In this document: positions 1 through 9,047 of the stretch, piece by piece | How positions within the stretch are numbered: position 1 is the first letter of the stretch | How the letters are laid out: each line of letters opens with the position of its first letter | Assembly (NCBI GenBank): GCA_018398815.1 | Contig: CM031601.1 | Location: 32,685,380 to 32,749,379, forward strand | Direction of reading: 5' to 3' | DNA from: Conus ventricosus | Taxonomy: Eukaryota; Mollusca; Gastropoda; Neogastropoda; Conidae | Length of the DNA stretch: 64,000 nucleotides | Position numbers and translations under genes: made by a program | Notes under the pieces: generated by a model | Seen by the model: the letters and a program-made list of their open reading frames with translations, nothing else | Told to the model about the DNA's origin: nothing | The model's database searches: none

Positions 1-84
1 CAAGGACCCCGGCACGCAGCGAAGTCGGTATGACAATCCGGTTTGCTTTGATTAGTAGGCCATTGTGAACACTTAGTTCGTTCC

Positions 85-450
85 TCACAGCGTAAAGTTC
101 TTGGAGTTCTGGCCTACGTCAGTCTGGTAAGCTGGCCATCCTGTTGCCGTGTATTGCATTGCTGCGCTAAGCACTCTGTCCTGACTTGTCTCTCGGCTGA
201 TCTCTTCCAGGCGCTTGTCTGTTACTGGCCAAGTTGACTTGATGAGATCTATGTGAGCTTCGACGTCTTGTCGAACTTGCTGAAAGTCATCCTGCTGAGA
301 CTCGTGAGGTAAGGGGCCGCGAGACAATGTGTCAGCTATTACAAGGTCTTTGCCAGGAGCGTAGACCGCATGAGGACTGAACCTCATCAGCCTCATGAGA
401 AGACGTTGACAACGCAAGGGTGTATCTTGGAGGTCCTTTGTGTTGATCAA
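85..450 (-). CDS. Gypsy pol, RNase H end and linker to integrase (copy 1)
   Basis: 121 residues continuing the Pol polyprotein after the RNase H block. It contains [20 protein letters not shown] and ADTLSRGPL, the conserved tail of Gypsy RNase H, then a charged linker. Integrase proper lies before window position 1 in this copy. The start of this frame is an artefact of a frameshift at about 447, not a true initiation site. Confidence 0.75.
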   Translation of the reverse strand: MINTKDLQDTPLRCQRLLMRLMRFSPHAVYAPGKDLVIADTLSRGPLPHESQQDDFQQVRQDVEAHIDLIKSTWPVTDKRLEEISRETSQDRVLSAAMQYTATGWPAYQTDVGQNSKNFTL

Positions 451-800
451 GGGGACAAGGGCTTGTGGTCAGTTTGGAGTGTGAAAGATTCAAGACCCAC
501 AAGGTACCGTGAGAACTTTTCACATGACCAGACAGCAGCTAGACACTCCTTTTCTATTTGCGCGTATGAACGTTCTGCTGGCGTCAGGGTGCGTGAGCAG
601 TAGGCTACAGGCTTCTGAACTCCATCATGTTCTTGGAGTAGAACACCTCCGATACCGTAACTGCTGGCATCGCTGCTGACTGTTGTTGGCTTGGTGAGAT
701 CGAAGAAAGCAAGGACTGGTGCTGAAGTCAGTGCCGTCTTCACCTTATGTAGGGCTTCTCGCTGTGGTCCACCCCACGTCCACACCCGGTCTTTCTCCAA
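447..800 (-). CDS. Gypsy RNase H domain (copy 1)
   Basis: 117 residues starting in the RT-RNase H connection ([19 protein letters not shown]) and containing [17 protein letters not shown], the first catalytic aspartate of Gypsy RNase H, followed by [13 protein letters not shown] and an [10 protein letters not shown] block. It would remove the RNA strand during reverse transcription. The frame is continuous but is separated from RT by a one-base shift near 800-865. The next frame (85-450) continues toward the linker before integrase. Confidence 0.85.
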   Translation of the reverse strand: MEKDRVWTWGGPQREALHKVKTALTSAPVLAFFDLTKPTTVSSDASSYGIGGVLLQEHDGVQKPVAYCSRTLTPAERSYAQIEKECLAAVWSCEKFSRYLVGLESFTLQTDHKPLSP

Positions 801-862
801 CAGCTGGGTGACTGGACGCAGTGTTGAGGACAGATCTGGGATGTATCTGCCCAGGAAGTTGA

Positions 863-1757
863 TCAGCCCAACATTCTTTGCAGTTCCTGAACATTCTTTG
901 GGTCAGGCATGTCCATGAGTGCTGCTATCTTTGCTGGATCAGGTTTCACTCCATTCCCACTGATCAGGTGACCCAAGAATTCTATCTCAGACTTTCTCAT
1001 TTCTGACTTCTCTTTGTTCAGTTTCAGATGATGAGAGTGAAGTTTCTGTAGAACATCGTCCAGGTGTTTCTCGTGTGTATTTGTGTCCTCACTGAAGACG
1101 AGGATGTCGTCGAAGTAACACAAAACATTCTGCATGCCTCCCAGGATCCCTTCTACAGTTCTTTGGAATATTTCTGGAGCTGAGGAAATTCCAAAAGGGA
1201 GTCTCTTGTAGAAGAATCTGCCGCTCGGGGTGATGAATGTAGTGAGTTTTGCAGTCTCACTGTCGAGTGGTAGTTGCCAGAATCCTGAAGTGGCATCAAG
1301 TTTACTGAACACCTTTGAGCCACTGAGCTTGTGAAGTAGGTCATCCATCGTTGGTAGGATGTACCTCTCTCGTTTCACTGCTTCATTTAATTTCTTGAAG
1401 TCTGTACAGATACGTATTCTGCCATTCTTCTTCTGGACTGGTACCATTGGTGCACACCATCGGTTGGGGTTGTGATTTCCTCAATGATTCCTTGTTTCTC
1501 CATCTGTTCCAGCTCGCTTTCACTTTCTCGAGGAGAGGAATTGGAACGCGTCGTGCAGCTGCTATACTATAAGGCTGTGCACCTTCCTTCAACCGTATCT
1601 TCACAGGTTGGCAATCAACGGGCGGTCCATCCAGTATGTTTTGAAACACTCCTTGTTCCACACTCTCTACACGCTTGATGAGGTTGAGCGCAAGAGACGC
1701 ACTCCGACTCAAGAGATTATCCAGCTCACTGTTGACAACGACGATATTCAGAGACAA
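863..1757 (-). CDS. Gypsy reverse transcriptase (copy 1)
   Basis: The RT domain of Gypsy Pol. 863-1447 gives 194 residues with the fingers region ([20 protein letters not shown]), the palm aspartate in [14 protein letters not shown], the [14 protein letters not shown] block and the catalytic [10 protein letters not shown]. This is a canonical Ty3/Gypsy RT with no missing catalytic residue in this copy. The upstream linker (1383-1757) carries the pre-RT region and is shifted by one frame near 1440-1490. Copy 2 has the same domain at about 20151-20742, broken in several places. Confidence 0.9.
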
Positions 1758-2064
1758 AGGGTTGTCTGTACCATGCAGCTTGGCTTGGGCTTTGAACTGG
1801 CCTACTGTTTTAGAACACCACCTGGTGACTTCAAGACAGCTTTTGTTGGGGTGAGTGGTGGTGCCAAATGAAGCTTGTCATACTGGCTACGTGACATAAT
1901 GGAAATGTCTGCTCCTGTGTCAATCTTGAATTGACAGACTGAATCACAAATGTCAAGTTTTGCATACCATGGGGAATATTGGTTTCTACAGCTCCCAAGA
2001 AGAATGTGTTGTCAGACGTTGCCTCCTCTACTGTGTCAGTTTGTTTTGGTCTACTGCGACACAC
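1757..2064 (-). CDS. Gypsy aspartic protease region (copy 1)
   Basis: On the minus strand, between Gag and RT, the sequence at about 1900-1935 encodes DTGAD, the catalytic signature of a retroviral-type aspartic protease, followed by an ISIMSR-like stretch. It would cleave the Gag-Pol polyprotein. The frame is interrupted before it joins the RT frame (1383-1757). Boundaries are approximate because the domain is read across frameshifts. Confidence 0.65.
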
Positions 2065-2078
2065 AACAGAGAAATGAT

Positions 2079-2908
2079 TCAGTTTTCCACAACTGCGACA
2101 CGTTTTTCCTTTTGCTGGACAGTCATTTCCTTGATGAGAATCCCTACCACATCTGTTGCATTTGTTACTGTATCCACCTCCTCTGCCTCCCCGTGAAGCA
2201 GAGTGATGACCAGGATAACCATATGTTTGCCACGCATTGTTCTACTTTGTGTGTTGCTGCCGTTGTGAGGCCGATCAGTGTTGCCATGGGCGCTGCCCTG
2301 GTAACCACCATGACCACCTCGCCTAGAACCACGCTGTCCGTGGACTGCATCTACGTGTGAAGATGATGAGCGCTGAGCAGACAACTGCTGCTTTACTAGT
2401 TCATGCTGACGTGCTATCTGAGTAGCCTCTTTGAGTGTCAGTGTGGCTTGAAGTTGTAACTTTTCTGATAGCTCCCTATCTAGTAAGCCTACAACAAGCC
2501 TGTCACGAATAGCTGATTCCTTTTCTTGAAATTCTGCGTGTTCTGCGAGATCGTAGAGAACACGAATGTAGGTCTCTACGTTTTCTCCCTGTTGTTGAGT
2601 ACGTTGGTGAAAAACTGCACGCTCGTGAATTACATTCACCTTTGGTGTGAAATGTTCATTGAAAAGTTTGATCACATTATCAAAAGTTGTATTCACAGTA
2701 ATTTCAAAAGTTGCGTAAATTTTTTCTGCCTCTGGTCCCATGCTAATATCAGGGATGATACTTGAATATCAAATGATTTCTTTGATAGTTCAGCACAAGT
2801 ATGATATCTTTGGAAGCGCTGTCGCCATGTTGGCCACTGCTCTGGCGCAGAAAAGTCGAACGCTGAAGGCGGTTTGAAAGACATGAATGCAAATGCTGCT
2901 CCAGACAA
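2079..2908 (-). CDS. Gypsy Gag (copy 1, frameshifted)
   Basis: Gag polyprotein of the Gypsy element, which would form the cytoplasmic particle and bind the RNA. The N-terminal part (2693-2908) has an aromatic-rich start including PEQWPTWRQRFQRY; the second frame (2079-2741) has the capsid-like helical region and a Gly/Arg/His-rich tail. The CCHC knuckle is out of frame in this copy but is readable in copy 2 at 21362-21664 as CNRCGRDSHQGNDC. The two frames overlap by about 50 bp, so at least one frameshift is present. Homology to Gag is clear from position and knuckle; the exact start is not certain. Confidence 0.75.
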
Positions 2909-3062
2909 TGCTATGTCGATCAGATACTGACTAACTGAAATAAAAGTACGTACCTATCACAATCACAGTGCACCGTTTTCACAGTCATTAATTCTACTTT
3001 CTATGCATGACACTTTTTTACCACTGTTCGCCGCTGTTTACTGCTGTTTACCGCTGCCACCA

Positions 3063-3268
3063 TGTAACATTTCTTGCGTACTCAAACCAGGCAATACGCA
3101 GGAACACTATGTTGTTTTGTGATCTAGTATATTCTCATTCTGGACAAGCTGGGGTGAGTTGTTTTCCAACCAAACACGAACGCTTTCAGCGCATGCGCGA
3201 TACATCATGTGTGACTATGTGCACGGCAGATAGCGACGTGCCTATGTGCACGGTCACCACATGCTACA
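3063..3268 (-). repeat. Gypsy LTR (5' LTR of copy 1)
   Basis: About 206 bp, with TGTAAC on the + strand left edge and GCTACA on the right edge (TG..CA ends). It is near-identical to 17778-17977 and 22340-22545. On the minus strand the internal region follows directly with TGG, as expected of a tRNA primer site. The flank right of it, (A)CCTGG, matches the CCTGG left of the other LTR at 17777, a probable 4-5 bp target duplication. Confidence 0.85.
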
Positions 3269-3581
3269 ACCTGGCTAAAAGACTCCAGGGATCATCCGAA
3301 CAGCCGAAGCATTTGAACACTACGGCACAAATGCATCAGCTGGGGATGAGAACATTACGTGTGTGACCGTTTTTGATTACCCCCGCCACATGGGCAGCCA
3401 CACTCCGACTTCGGGGATTTGGGAGACTGATAATGTTATGCTAGGAGCTTGTCACGACTGAAGACAATCCCACATAACTATGCAAGCATAACAACATTTT
3501 GATGTAGCCTTGGTGTTCTGGCCTATGTCAATTGGTCTGACACAGCCTTAAGCCAAGGCGTATCCGCCATCATCATTTTGA
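3269..3581 (-). repeat. (AAC)n-tailed SINE-like repeat, copy 1 (part right of the Gypsy LTR)
   Basis: About 310 bp of an interspersed repeat found at four places: here, 22546-22836, 15985-16301 (opposite orientation) and 47809-47955. On the minus strand the head is ACGCCTTGGCTTAAGG and the tail is ..CCAGGGTACGAC(AAC)n. The tail portion lies left of the LTR and outside the window here; in copy 2 it is at 17749-17777. No clear tRNA A/B boxes were seen in the head, so the pol III origin is unassigned. Confidence 0.75.
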
Positions 3582-4829
3582 TGGTTCTGATAGTTCTCTT
3601 TCCGTACTCCCTGCTATGCCACCTCGCAGTGAGTTGATGGCTTGTAGGGCTATGCTGCTAGTTGCTGTTAATATACGCAGCTTGGTCGCTGTTGTAGTTT
3701 GTTACTTTTAGAGATTATTTTGTTTGTTTTGTGAAATTACAAATGTCTGTCTTCCGTTTTCAGTGAAAAGACACTTTGGTTCGCGTGATTTCACAGAAGA
3801 AAATGTAGATTTTCAAGAAAATATTCCTTACAAATTGAAATCTACAACATATAATCCGATCCCTGAAAATTTTTATGATAAAAGAAATAAGAACAAGATG
3901 AGAAATAGAGAACATTTTGGATTATTCTCGTCAATGGCGAGATGTCCGCCATTTTATCACGTTGACGAAAACGAAAACCGACGAAGCCTGATTGTACAAA
4001 TATTGGTTTTTAAAAACATTCGTGGACTTTTTTTTCTTATTTGGTTTTACTTCTTGTTGATTTAATTTGGAATTGTTGATTCGATGTCGTTGTAAAGGAT
4101 TTGTTGCGCTCCGACTTGCAATATGCATATCGAGAACGTGGACCGCCCTGAAACAGTGGCTGGTACAAAAACTGGCTCCAATGTGAGTATGATTTCAGAA
4201 ATTCTCATCATTCTGTCTTCACTCTTGTCAAGTCACAAAGTACGCTACCAAGACATGTAAATAGTAGTATCGAGTAAAACGTATAAAGTCTGATAAGTTT
4301 CAGTCCGTGCCAGAGAGTCCTAGTTTCAGTTTCATCAAGGACTACAATTCACGTGGCACCGGCAATTGCCTGACTTCTTTCTTTGGGTGTCCACTTTCAT
4401 CGAGTTGAAGATTCTGACACTTTTGTGTGTATGGCCGTTTTTCATCCCGCCATTAAGGCAGCCATACTCCATCATCAGGGAAGGTGCATGGTATGTGTAA
4501 CGGATTACCATCAGGTCTTTCCAATCTCACACCCATTACTGGCATTAGTTTATATAAATGTCTGCTGCTATAACCCTTTTTCAAAGTCTATCCTGGACAG
4601 TTTTTTTTCACCAAGTTGTTTCCTATCATACTTTGCTAGCCCACATCCATCAGGCTTTTGAAACAAAGATTACGAAGTCACCCAATTGTAATATTTAGTC
4701 TTTTGGTGGTACTTCTAGTTTCATGTAAAATAGTCTGTGGGTGTATTTCTAGTTTCACGGAGACACAGAACATCAAGGTCACATGCTAGTTTTTCAGTTG
4801 TTGAGATCCTCTTTCTGGCACTGCAGCAG
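3582..4829. other. Flank between SINE and Polinton-like element (copy 1)
   Basis: 1.25 kb shared with copy 2. It starts with ATCCGCCATCAT, the SINE target duplication (3582-3593). The + strand carries an open frame at 3724-4065 (113 residues, NIPYKLKSTTYNPIPENF in its middle) preceded at about 3762 by a good splice acceptor (ccgttttcag). I do not recognise the product; it may be a host exon or a fossil transposon piece. 4443-4447 is an intact TTAA site (cgccattaaggc), which in copy 2 contains piggyBac. Confidence 0.5.
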
Positions 4830-5077
4830 AGAATGTCTTTATGCGGGTTCAAGACCACCCATCTTATTTTGCATGAAAACCCCCCTTTTCACATACAAAT
4901 CACGTCCTTCTCATATCAGTTTTGGCCAAAATCAGAACCTGTTTCACAAAAAATTAACACCCCAAAACCTCTAAAAATTGACGTAATCGTCAATTTAAAA
5001 CGGGGGCCTTACGTGCAAGATAAGATTTGGTGATCGTGAACCCGCATAAAGACATTCTCTCCAAGGACATAAAAATT
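4830..5077 (+). repeat. Polinton-like terminal inverted repeat, left, copy 1
   Basis: About 248 bp. It begins AGAATGTCTTTATGCGGG and near its inner edge (5036-5060) contains the reverse complement, CCCGCATAAAGACATTCT. It matches the reverse complement of 45400-45647 almost base for base. Each terminal repeat is therefore itself bounded by an inverted repeat of about 21-23 bp. A GACGTAATCGTC-type short palindrome lies in the middle. The 5'-AG start agrees with Polinton ends. Confidence 0.9.
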
Positions 5078-5185
5078 ACGGGACAACTTGCAGCTCTTCA
5101 CGAACAAAGGATCTTTTAGGGGCAGGCTTTTAGAAGAGAGGCTCTCTCTTAAATAATATACGGGAGGGGTTGTTTTCATAATTCG

Positions 5186-6016
5186 CTAAATTTCATATAC
5201 GTCTACGCTCCATATGGGGTCTGTGGCTCTAATTCTAACATCGCCCTCCGCTTCTCCAGAGCATACAAGTATCTTACTTTTAGCCCAAACGGCAAGAGTT
5301 TTTCCCCTGCACATCTTCAGTAATGCTAATTTTTTTAATTTGATTGCGTTCAATGGTTTAAGGCCTGTTGCTTTAAATTCTTCATTGTTCATGGCACGTA
5401 AGACTGCTGGCAATCTCCTAACCCATTCTGTGTTACGCGTTCTGTCCATAATTTCTCTGTGATATTGATAGGTAAACAGACGTTCAGCTAGATTCTTATT
5501 AAAGTTTTCTACTAGGGCTTGTGATTGATGGTTGCCTGGGATCCCTCTCTTAACTGTAACATGATGTTTTAAAAACAGCTGGTTTACAGAGCCTTTAAAC
5601 TCTTTTCCATCATCAACCTGGATCATCCTTGGATACTTTAATGGACCTCGCATGTATATTTGTTGTAAAGCCACAACCACAGCAGTTGAGCTTTTATCCG
5701 TTAAAGGTTCAGCGTCTTTGTATCTTGAAGCCATGTCAACAACTGTCAGAGCATACTTAAACTTTTTTCTTCTAACTTTGTCATGTGGAAGATACAGCAA
5801 GTCCATCTGGTGGGTGTCATTTGGAACTGAGTTAACAATCTAGGTCTTATTATTCTTTTTGGGCAGGCAGATATATTGCCAAATTGCCTGTTTTGAAAGC
5901 CAGTCTTTCGCATCTGATTCAGACACTCTAGCAGCTTTACTCAGTTTTTCAATAGCAGTCTTTCCTTTCCAATACCCTTTAGGAGAATAATATATTTTGT
6001 ACTTCGTATTGTCCAT
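5186..6016 (-). CDS. Polinton-like DDE integrase (copy 1), one in-frame stop
   Basis: A retroviral-type (rve) integrase that would insert the element DNA. The start is ATG at 6016, giving 277 codons, overlapping the upstream gene end (5979) by 38 bp. The N-terminal part has SPKGYWKGKTAIEKLSKAA, typical of Polinton integrases. The catalytic core has D in HQMDLLYLP, TVVDMASRY, D in IQVDDGKEFKG and E in QALVENFNKNLAERL. Codon 59 (5840-5842) is TAG; the same TAG is present in copy 2, so it predates the duplication or is a shared assembly feature. Without the stop the length is normal for the family. Confidence 0.88.
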
Positions 6017-6458
6017 AAGAAGGACTGTATTTTAATTGTATTTTTAATTGTTTTTTAGATTGTTTGTGCAAGAATATAGATTGCTCCATAGCACCCACAA
6101 TAAAACCAATTTCTGCTATTTTCTGTTCCTCAGATGGTTCATAAAAGTCAGACAGTTCTGGCGGCGGCGATGTTAGAAACTTCTTTCCTGTTACTAAGTA
6201 ATACTCATTCATTGCGTCATCAACGTCTGTAAATGTGTGCTCTGCATGGCCCTGTTCTCTTAACTTTTTATTAATAAAGTCTAAGTGAGCAATTCGTCTT
6301 TTCTCATAAGCGTCTCTTGCCTTAGCTAAATCTTCTATTGCCTTGTTATGACGTTCTCTCTCTTCATCGGACCTCAATTTACTAAACATATAATTGCTTC
6401 CAGAGAAGGCTAATGCATTAACAATAGCTCCTCCCACCATCAGAACCAATCCAGACAT
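5979..6458 (-). CDS. Conserved Polinton-associated protein, 159 residues
   Basis: 159 residues starting MSGLVLMVGGAIVNALAF, a hydrophobic Gly/Ala-rich N-terminal segment that could be a membrane or signal-anchor helix, followed by a charged coiled-coil-like region (ERERHNKAIEDLAKARDAYE), then SDFYEPSEEQK and another weakly hydrophobic helix. I recognise the type as one that travels with invertebrate Polinton-like elements, but know of no function. It starts directly after TTTATAAAAGATG. It could be a virion membrane or assembly protein; that is inference. Copy 2 (28622-29099) is broken by indels. Confidence 0.75.
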   Translation of the reverse strand: MSGLVLMVGGAIVNALAFSGSNYMFSKLRSDEERERHNKAIEDLAKARDAYEKRRIAHLDFINKKLREQGHAEHTFTDVDDAMNEYYLVTGKKFLTSPPPELSDFYEPSEEQKIAEIGFIVGAMEQSIFLHKQSKKQLKIQLKYSPSYGQYEVQNILFS

Positions 6459-6499
6459 CTTTTATAAATCAATATTTTCTAGATTAATCTTTCTATGTA

Positions 6500-6721
6500 T
6501 TAATATTTTCTGGATAATCCCTGTGTAACAAGAAAGTCTTTTGACGCAATCCCTGCAGTAATTACAACTATAACCTTAACAACGTCCTCAATGTCTAACC
6601 TTCCTAGGTCGGCTGGTCTCATTTTAAACATGTTTTTTGCTAACACACTATAGCCTATACTAAGGCCGCTAATTACAGCAGAGTGGTAAATCGTATTGAT
6701 AATCTTTTTTTCACTCATCTT
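6500..6721 (-). CDS. Small membrane protein A of the Polinton-like element
   Basis: About 72 residues if started at the second methionine (MSEKKIINTIYHSAV), which is preceded by TTAATAAAAAGATG, the motif seen at other starts in this element; an upstream ATG at 6754 would overlap the next gene. Two hydrophobic stretches (ISGLSIGYSVLA and VVKVIVVITAGIA) suggest a two-helix membrane protein ending in KDFLVTQGL. It resembles the neighbouring protein at 6726-6952 in layout and in the (S/T)KD(F/Y)L(V/I) tail. Function unknown. Confidence 0.65.
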   Translation of the reverse strand, partial: KMSEKKIINTIYHSAVISGLSIGYSVLAKNMFKMRPADLGRLDIEDVVKVIVVITAGIASKDFLVTQGLSRKY

Positions 6722-6725
6722 TTTA

Positions 6726-6952
6726 TTAACTAAAAAAATAATTAAAATAATCATAATACGAAAGACTGTCTATGTGCTTTTTAATCAAATAATCTTTTGT
6801 TGTTAAAGCTAAAAATAAGGTTGCAACTAGTTTTGGCGAATCTTCTATCTTTCCATGTTGGGCGGTTTTATTCCTAACAAACATTTTGCAAGGGTTGAAT
6901 AAACTATAACACCAACGATAGGCACTGCATAATTAACCAACGTTAAACTCAT
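6726..6952 (-). CDS. Small membrane protein B of the Polinton-like element (frameshifted)
   Basis: About 75 codons with one missing base in this copy (near 6855-6860, in a G run). The ATG at 6952 follows TTTTAAAACC. The N-terminal hydrophobic stretch (VNYAVPIVGVIVYSTLA) is followed, across the frameshift, by a second helix and the tail TTKDYLIKKH. Length, topology and tail resemble protein A just downstream, so the two look like tandem paralogues. In copy 2 the same gene (29372-29600) carries a different indel, so the two breaks are independent. Confidence 0.6.
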
Positions 6953-6992
6953 GGTTTTAAAAGTATTATATTATTTTTTATTGCTTTTTAAA

Positions 6993-7510
6993 ATGGATTG
7001 TGACGAACTATTAAAGTGTGAGGAGCAAGCAGACTACTCCGTAGACCACTGCCATAAAGAAAGATTATACTCTCTGGCTGCGTGTGGAAAAACTAAACAG
7101 TATTTAGGTGTTGAACTAAGTATTGAACAGATTCAACAATTGTCTACATCAGACGTTGAGAAAATACTACGCTAGGTACGAAGCACAGCTAGGGTCAAAA
7201 ATGGTTAGATCAGTGGGACAGACAATGATTAGTTTATATGCTAAGTTAGTAAGTAAGATGGCGCCGGTTGATTCAGAAAAGATTTAAAATATGACTTATC
7301 ACAAGATCCAGTTTTAAACAAGTCCCTAGAAACTCTTGCGTGTGACATGTATTACAGATTTGGGACATTGTTATGCCCATTCATCATGGGATTAATTACT
7401 TTTAATCATATTAATTTTGATCATATTAAATTTAATCGCAATAAAAAAAATGAGCGATCAGGAGAAGAAGACGCCGCAGGCCCCTCCGCAGGAACTTCCG
7501 CAGGAGCATA
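6993..7510 (+). CDS. Conserved Polinton-associated protein, Cys/His-rich start (frameshifted)
   Basis: Starts MDCDELLKCEEQADYSVDHC at 6993, after TTTTTAAAATGG. The first frame ends at 7175 after about 60 residues; the downstream frames, rich in helical and hydrophobic residues (LACDMYYRFGTLLCPFIMGL), continue to a stop at 7508-7510. At least two one-base shifts separate the parts (near 7165 and 7285); the second is shared by copy 2. The family looks conserved among invertebrate Polinton-like elements, function unknown. It is divergent from protein B with only about 40 bp between start codons. Confidence 0.6.
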
Positions 7511-7540
7511 ATGTACCACAAGTAAATGTACCACAAGTGA
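7450..7540 (+). pseudogene. 5' part of a Pro/Gln-rich membrane-anchored protein gene, interrupted by Gypsy-2
   Basis: The ATG at 7450 follows AATAAAAAAA. About 30 codons, MSDQEKKTPQAPPQELPQEH onwards, overlap the preceding gene by 61 bp in another frame. At about 7540 the coding sequence runs into the Gypsy-2 LTR. In the full element the 3' part resumes at 35689-36028 on the far side of that retrotransposon. The gene is therefore split by a 5.5-kb insertion. Confidence 0.6.
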
Positions 7541-8047
7541 GTAAGGAGCGTGAAACCTCTCACAAAAGGCATTAGACGCTTGGAGACAAAGGGACATTGT
7601 ACGTGGTATACAAATAGGTAATTGACCAATTAACCAGGGTACGTTACCCACCGCACACGGCCGAAGTGGTCAGATGACAAACAACACCTAGGAGAGAGTT
7701 CGGACCTGCCTGGTGGCGAAAGGGGGAAGGGTTGTAACCACTACGACCTCGGGGCCCCAAGTGAGCGCTAAATGCTCGTCAGCTGAGGTTCTTGTGTAAA
7801 CAGTCAGTGAAGAGCAGGGGGCCTTGGATTTGTTCAGATGGTATTGCCGTGGGTCACTGTGTTGGTTCTATTGTCAGCTGGCTGAATGTGTGTGGAGGTT
7901 GTAGTAACCCTCCTTAAGATAATTACTGTGTTAACTGACCACCGAAGTCGGCGGGAATTTTCGATGTCCATCTGGGGCTAAGTGTGTGTTTGCTAATCAA
8001 TTAGGTAGGGTGTGTGAAATGGAGTGTGTGGAATGAGCATGAGAATT
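7533..8047 (+). repeat. Gypsy-2 LTR, copy 1 (cut by N gap)
   Basis: Matches the first 500 bp of the LTR at 30192-31543: GGAGCGTGAAACCTCTCAC near the start through to a GTGTGTGGAATG stretch next to the gap. It shows that the Gypsy-2 insertion is present in both copies of the block. Confidence 0.8.
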
Positions 8048-9047
8048 NNNNNNNNNNNNNNNNNNNNNNNNNNNNNNNNNNNNNNNNNNNNNNNNNNNNN
8101 NNNNNNNNNNNNNNNNNNNNNNNNNNNNNNNNNNNNNNNNNNNNNNNNNNNNNNNNNNNNNNNNNNNNNNNNNNNNNNNNNNNNNNNNNNNNNNNNNNNN
8201 NNNNNNNNNNNNNNNNNNNNNNNNNNNNNNNNNNNNNNNNNNNNNNNNNNNNNNNNNNNNNNNNNNNNNNNNNNNNNNNNNNNNNNNNNNNNNNNNNNNN
8301 NNNNNNNNNNNNNNNNNNNNNNNNNNNNNNNNNNNNNNNNNNNNNNNNNNNNNNNNNNNNNNNNNNNNNNNNNNNNNNNNNNNNNNNNNNNNNNNNNNNN
8401 NNNNNNNNNNNNNNNNNNNNNNNNNNNNNNNNNNNNNNNNNNNNNNNNNNNNNNNNNNNNNNNNNNNNNNNNNNNNNNNNNNNNNNNNNNNNNNNNNNNN
8501 NNNNNNNNNNNNNNNNNNNNNNNNNNNNNNNNNNNNNNNNNNNNNNNNNNNNNNNNNNNNNNNNNNNNNNNNNNNNNNNNNNNNNNNNNNNNNNNNNNNN
8601 NNNNNNNNNNNNNNNNNNNNNNNNNNNNNNNNNNNNNNNNNNNNNNNNNNNNNNNNNNNNNNNNNNNNNNNNNNNNNNNNNNNNNNNNNNNNNNNNNNNN
8701 NNNNNNNNNNNNNNNNNNNNNNNNNNNNNNNNNNNNNNNNNNNNNNNNNNNNNNNNNNNNNNNNNNNNNNNNNNNNNNNNNNNNNNNNNNNNNNNNNNNN
8801 NNNNNNNNNNNNNNNNNNNNNNNNNNNNNNNNNNNNNNNNNNNNNNNNNNNNNNNNNNNNNNNNNNNNNNNNNNNNNNNNNNNNNNNNNNNNNNNNNNNN
8901 NNNNNNNNNNNNNNNNNNNNNNNNNNNNNNNNNNNNNNNNNNNNNNNNNNNNNNNNNNNNNNNNNNNNNNNNNNNNNNNNNNNNNNNNNNNNNNNNNNNN
9001 NNNNNNNNNNNNNNNNNNNNNNNNNNNNNNNNNNNNNNNNNNNNNNN
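8048..9047. other. Assembly gap, 1000 N
   Basis: Exactly 1000 N, a nominal scaffold gap rather than a measured length. The left contig ends inside a Gypsy-2 LTR, a repeat that occurs at least twice more in the window. The join to the sequence at 9048 is therefore supported only by scaffolding. Confidence 1.

Larger units (their letters stand above)
1..3268 (-). mobile_element. Ty3/Gypsy LTR retrotransposon, copy 1 (cut by window start)
   Basis: A minus-strand Gypsy element enters the window within its pol gene and ends at its 5' LTR (3063-3268). Reading right to left there are LTR, a primer-binding region starting TGG at about 3062, gag, a DTGAD protease, reverse transcriptase and RNase H. 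The same element is complete in copy 2 (17778-22545, about 4.77 kb), so the missing part is the integrase and 3' LTR. Size and short LTRs resemble Mag/Steamer-type Gypsy elements of molluscs; the clade is an inference from size and Gag style only. Reading frames here are cleaner than in copy 2. Confidence 0.9.
4830..8047. mobile_element. Polinton/Maverick-like element, copy 1 (left end, cut by N gap)
   Basis: Left 3.2 kb of the same element that is complete at 27470-45647. It contains the left terminal repeat, integrase, three minus-strand small genes and the start of two plus-strand genes, then runs into a Gypsy-2 LTR at about 7540 and the N gap. The frames are much better preserved than in copy 2, so this copy is the reference for the left-end genes. 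Confidence 0.85.

Noticed and set aside
3724..4065. Confident host exon in the duplicated flank
   Set aside because: Good acceptor and open frame but no recognised protein, and copy 2 is interrupted; kept only as a note in the flank entry.
4830..8047. A second complete Polinton-like element in copy 1
   Set aside because: Only the left 3.2 kb is present before the N gap; the right end exists once, at 45647.
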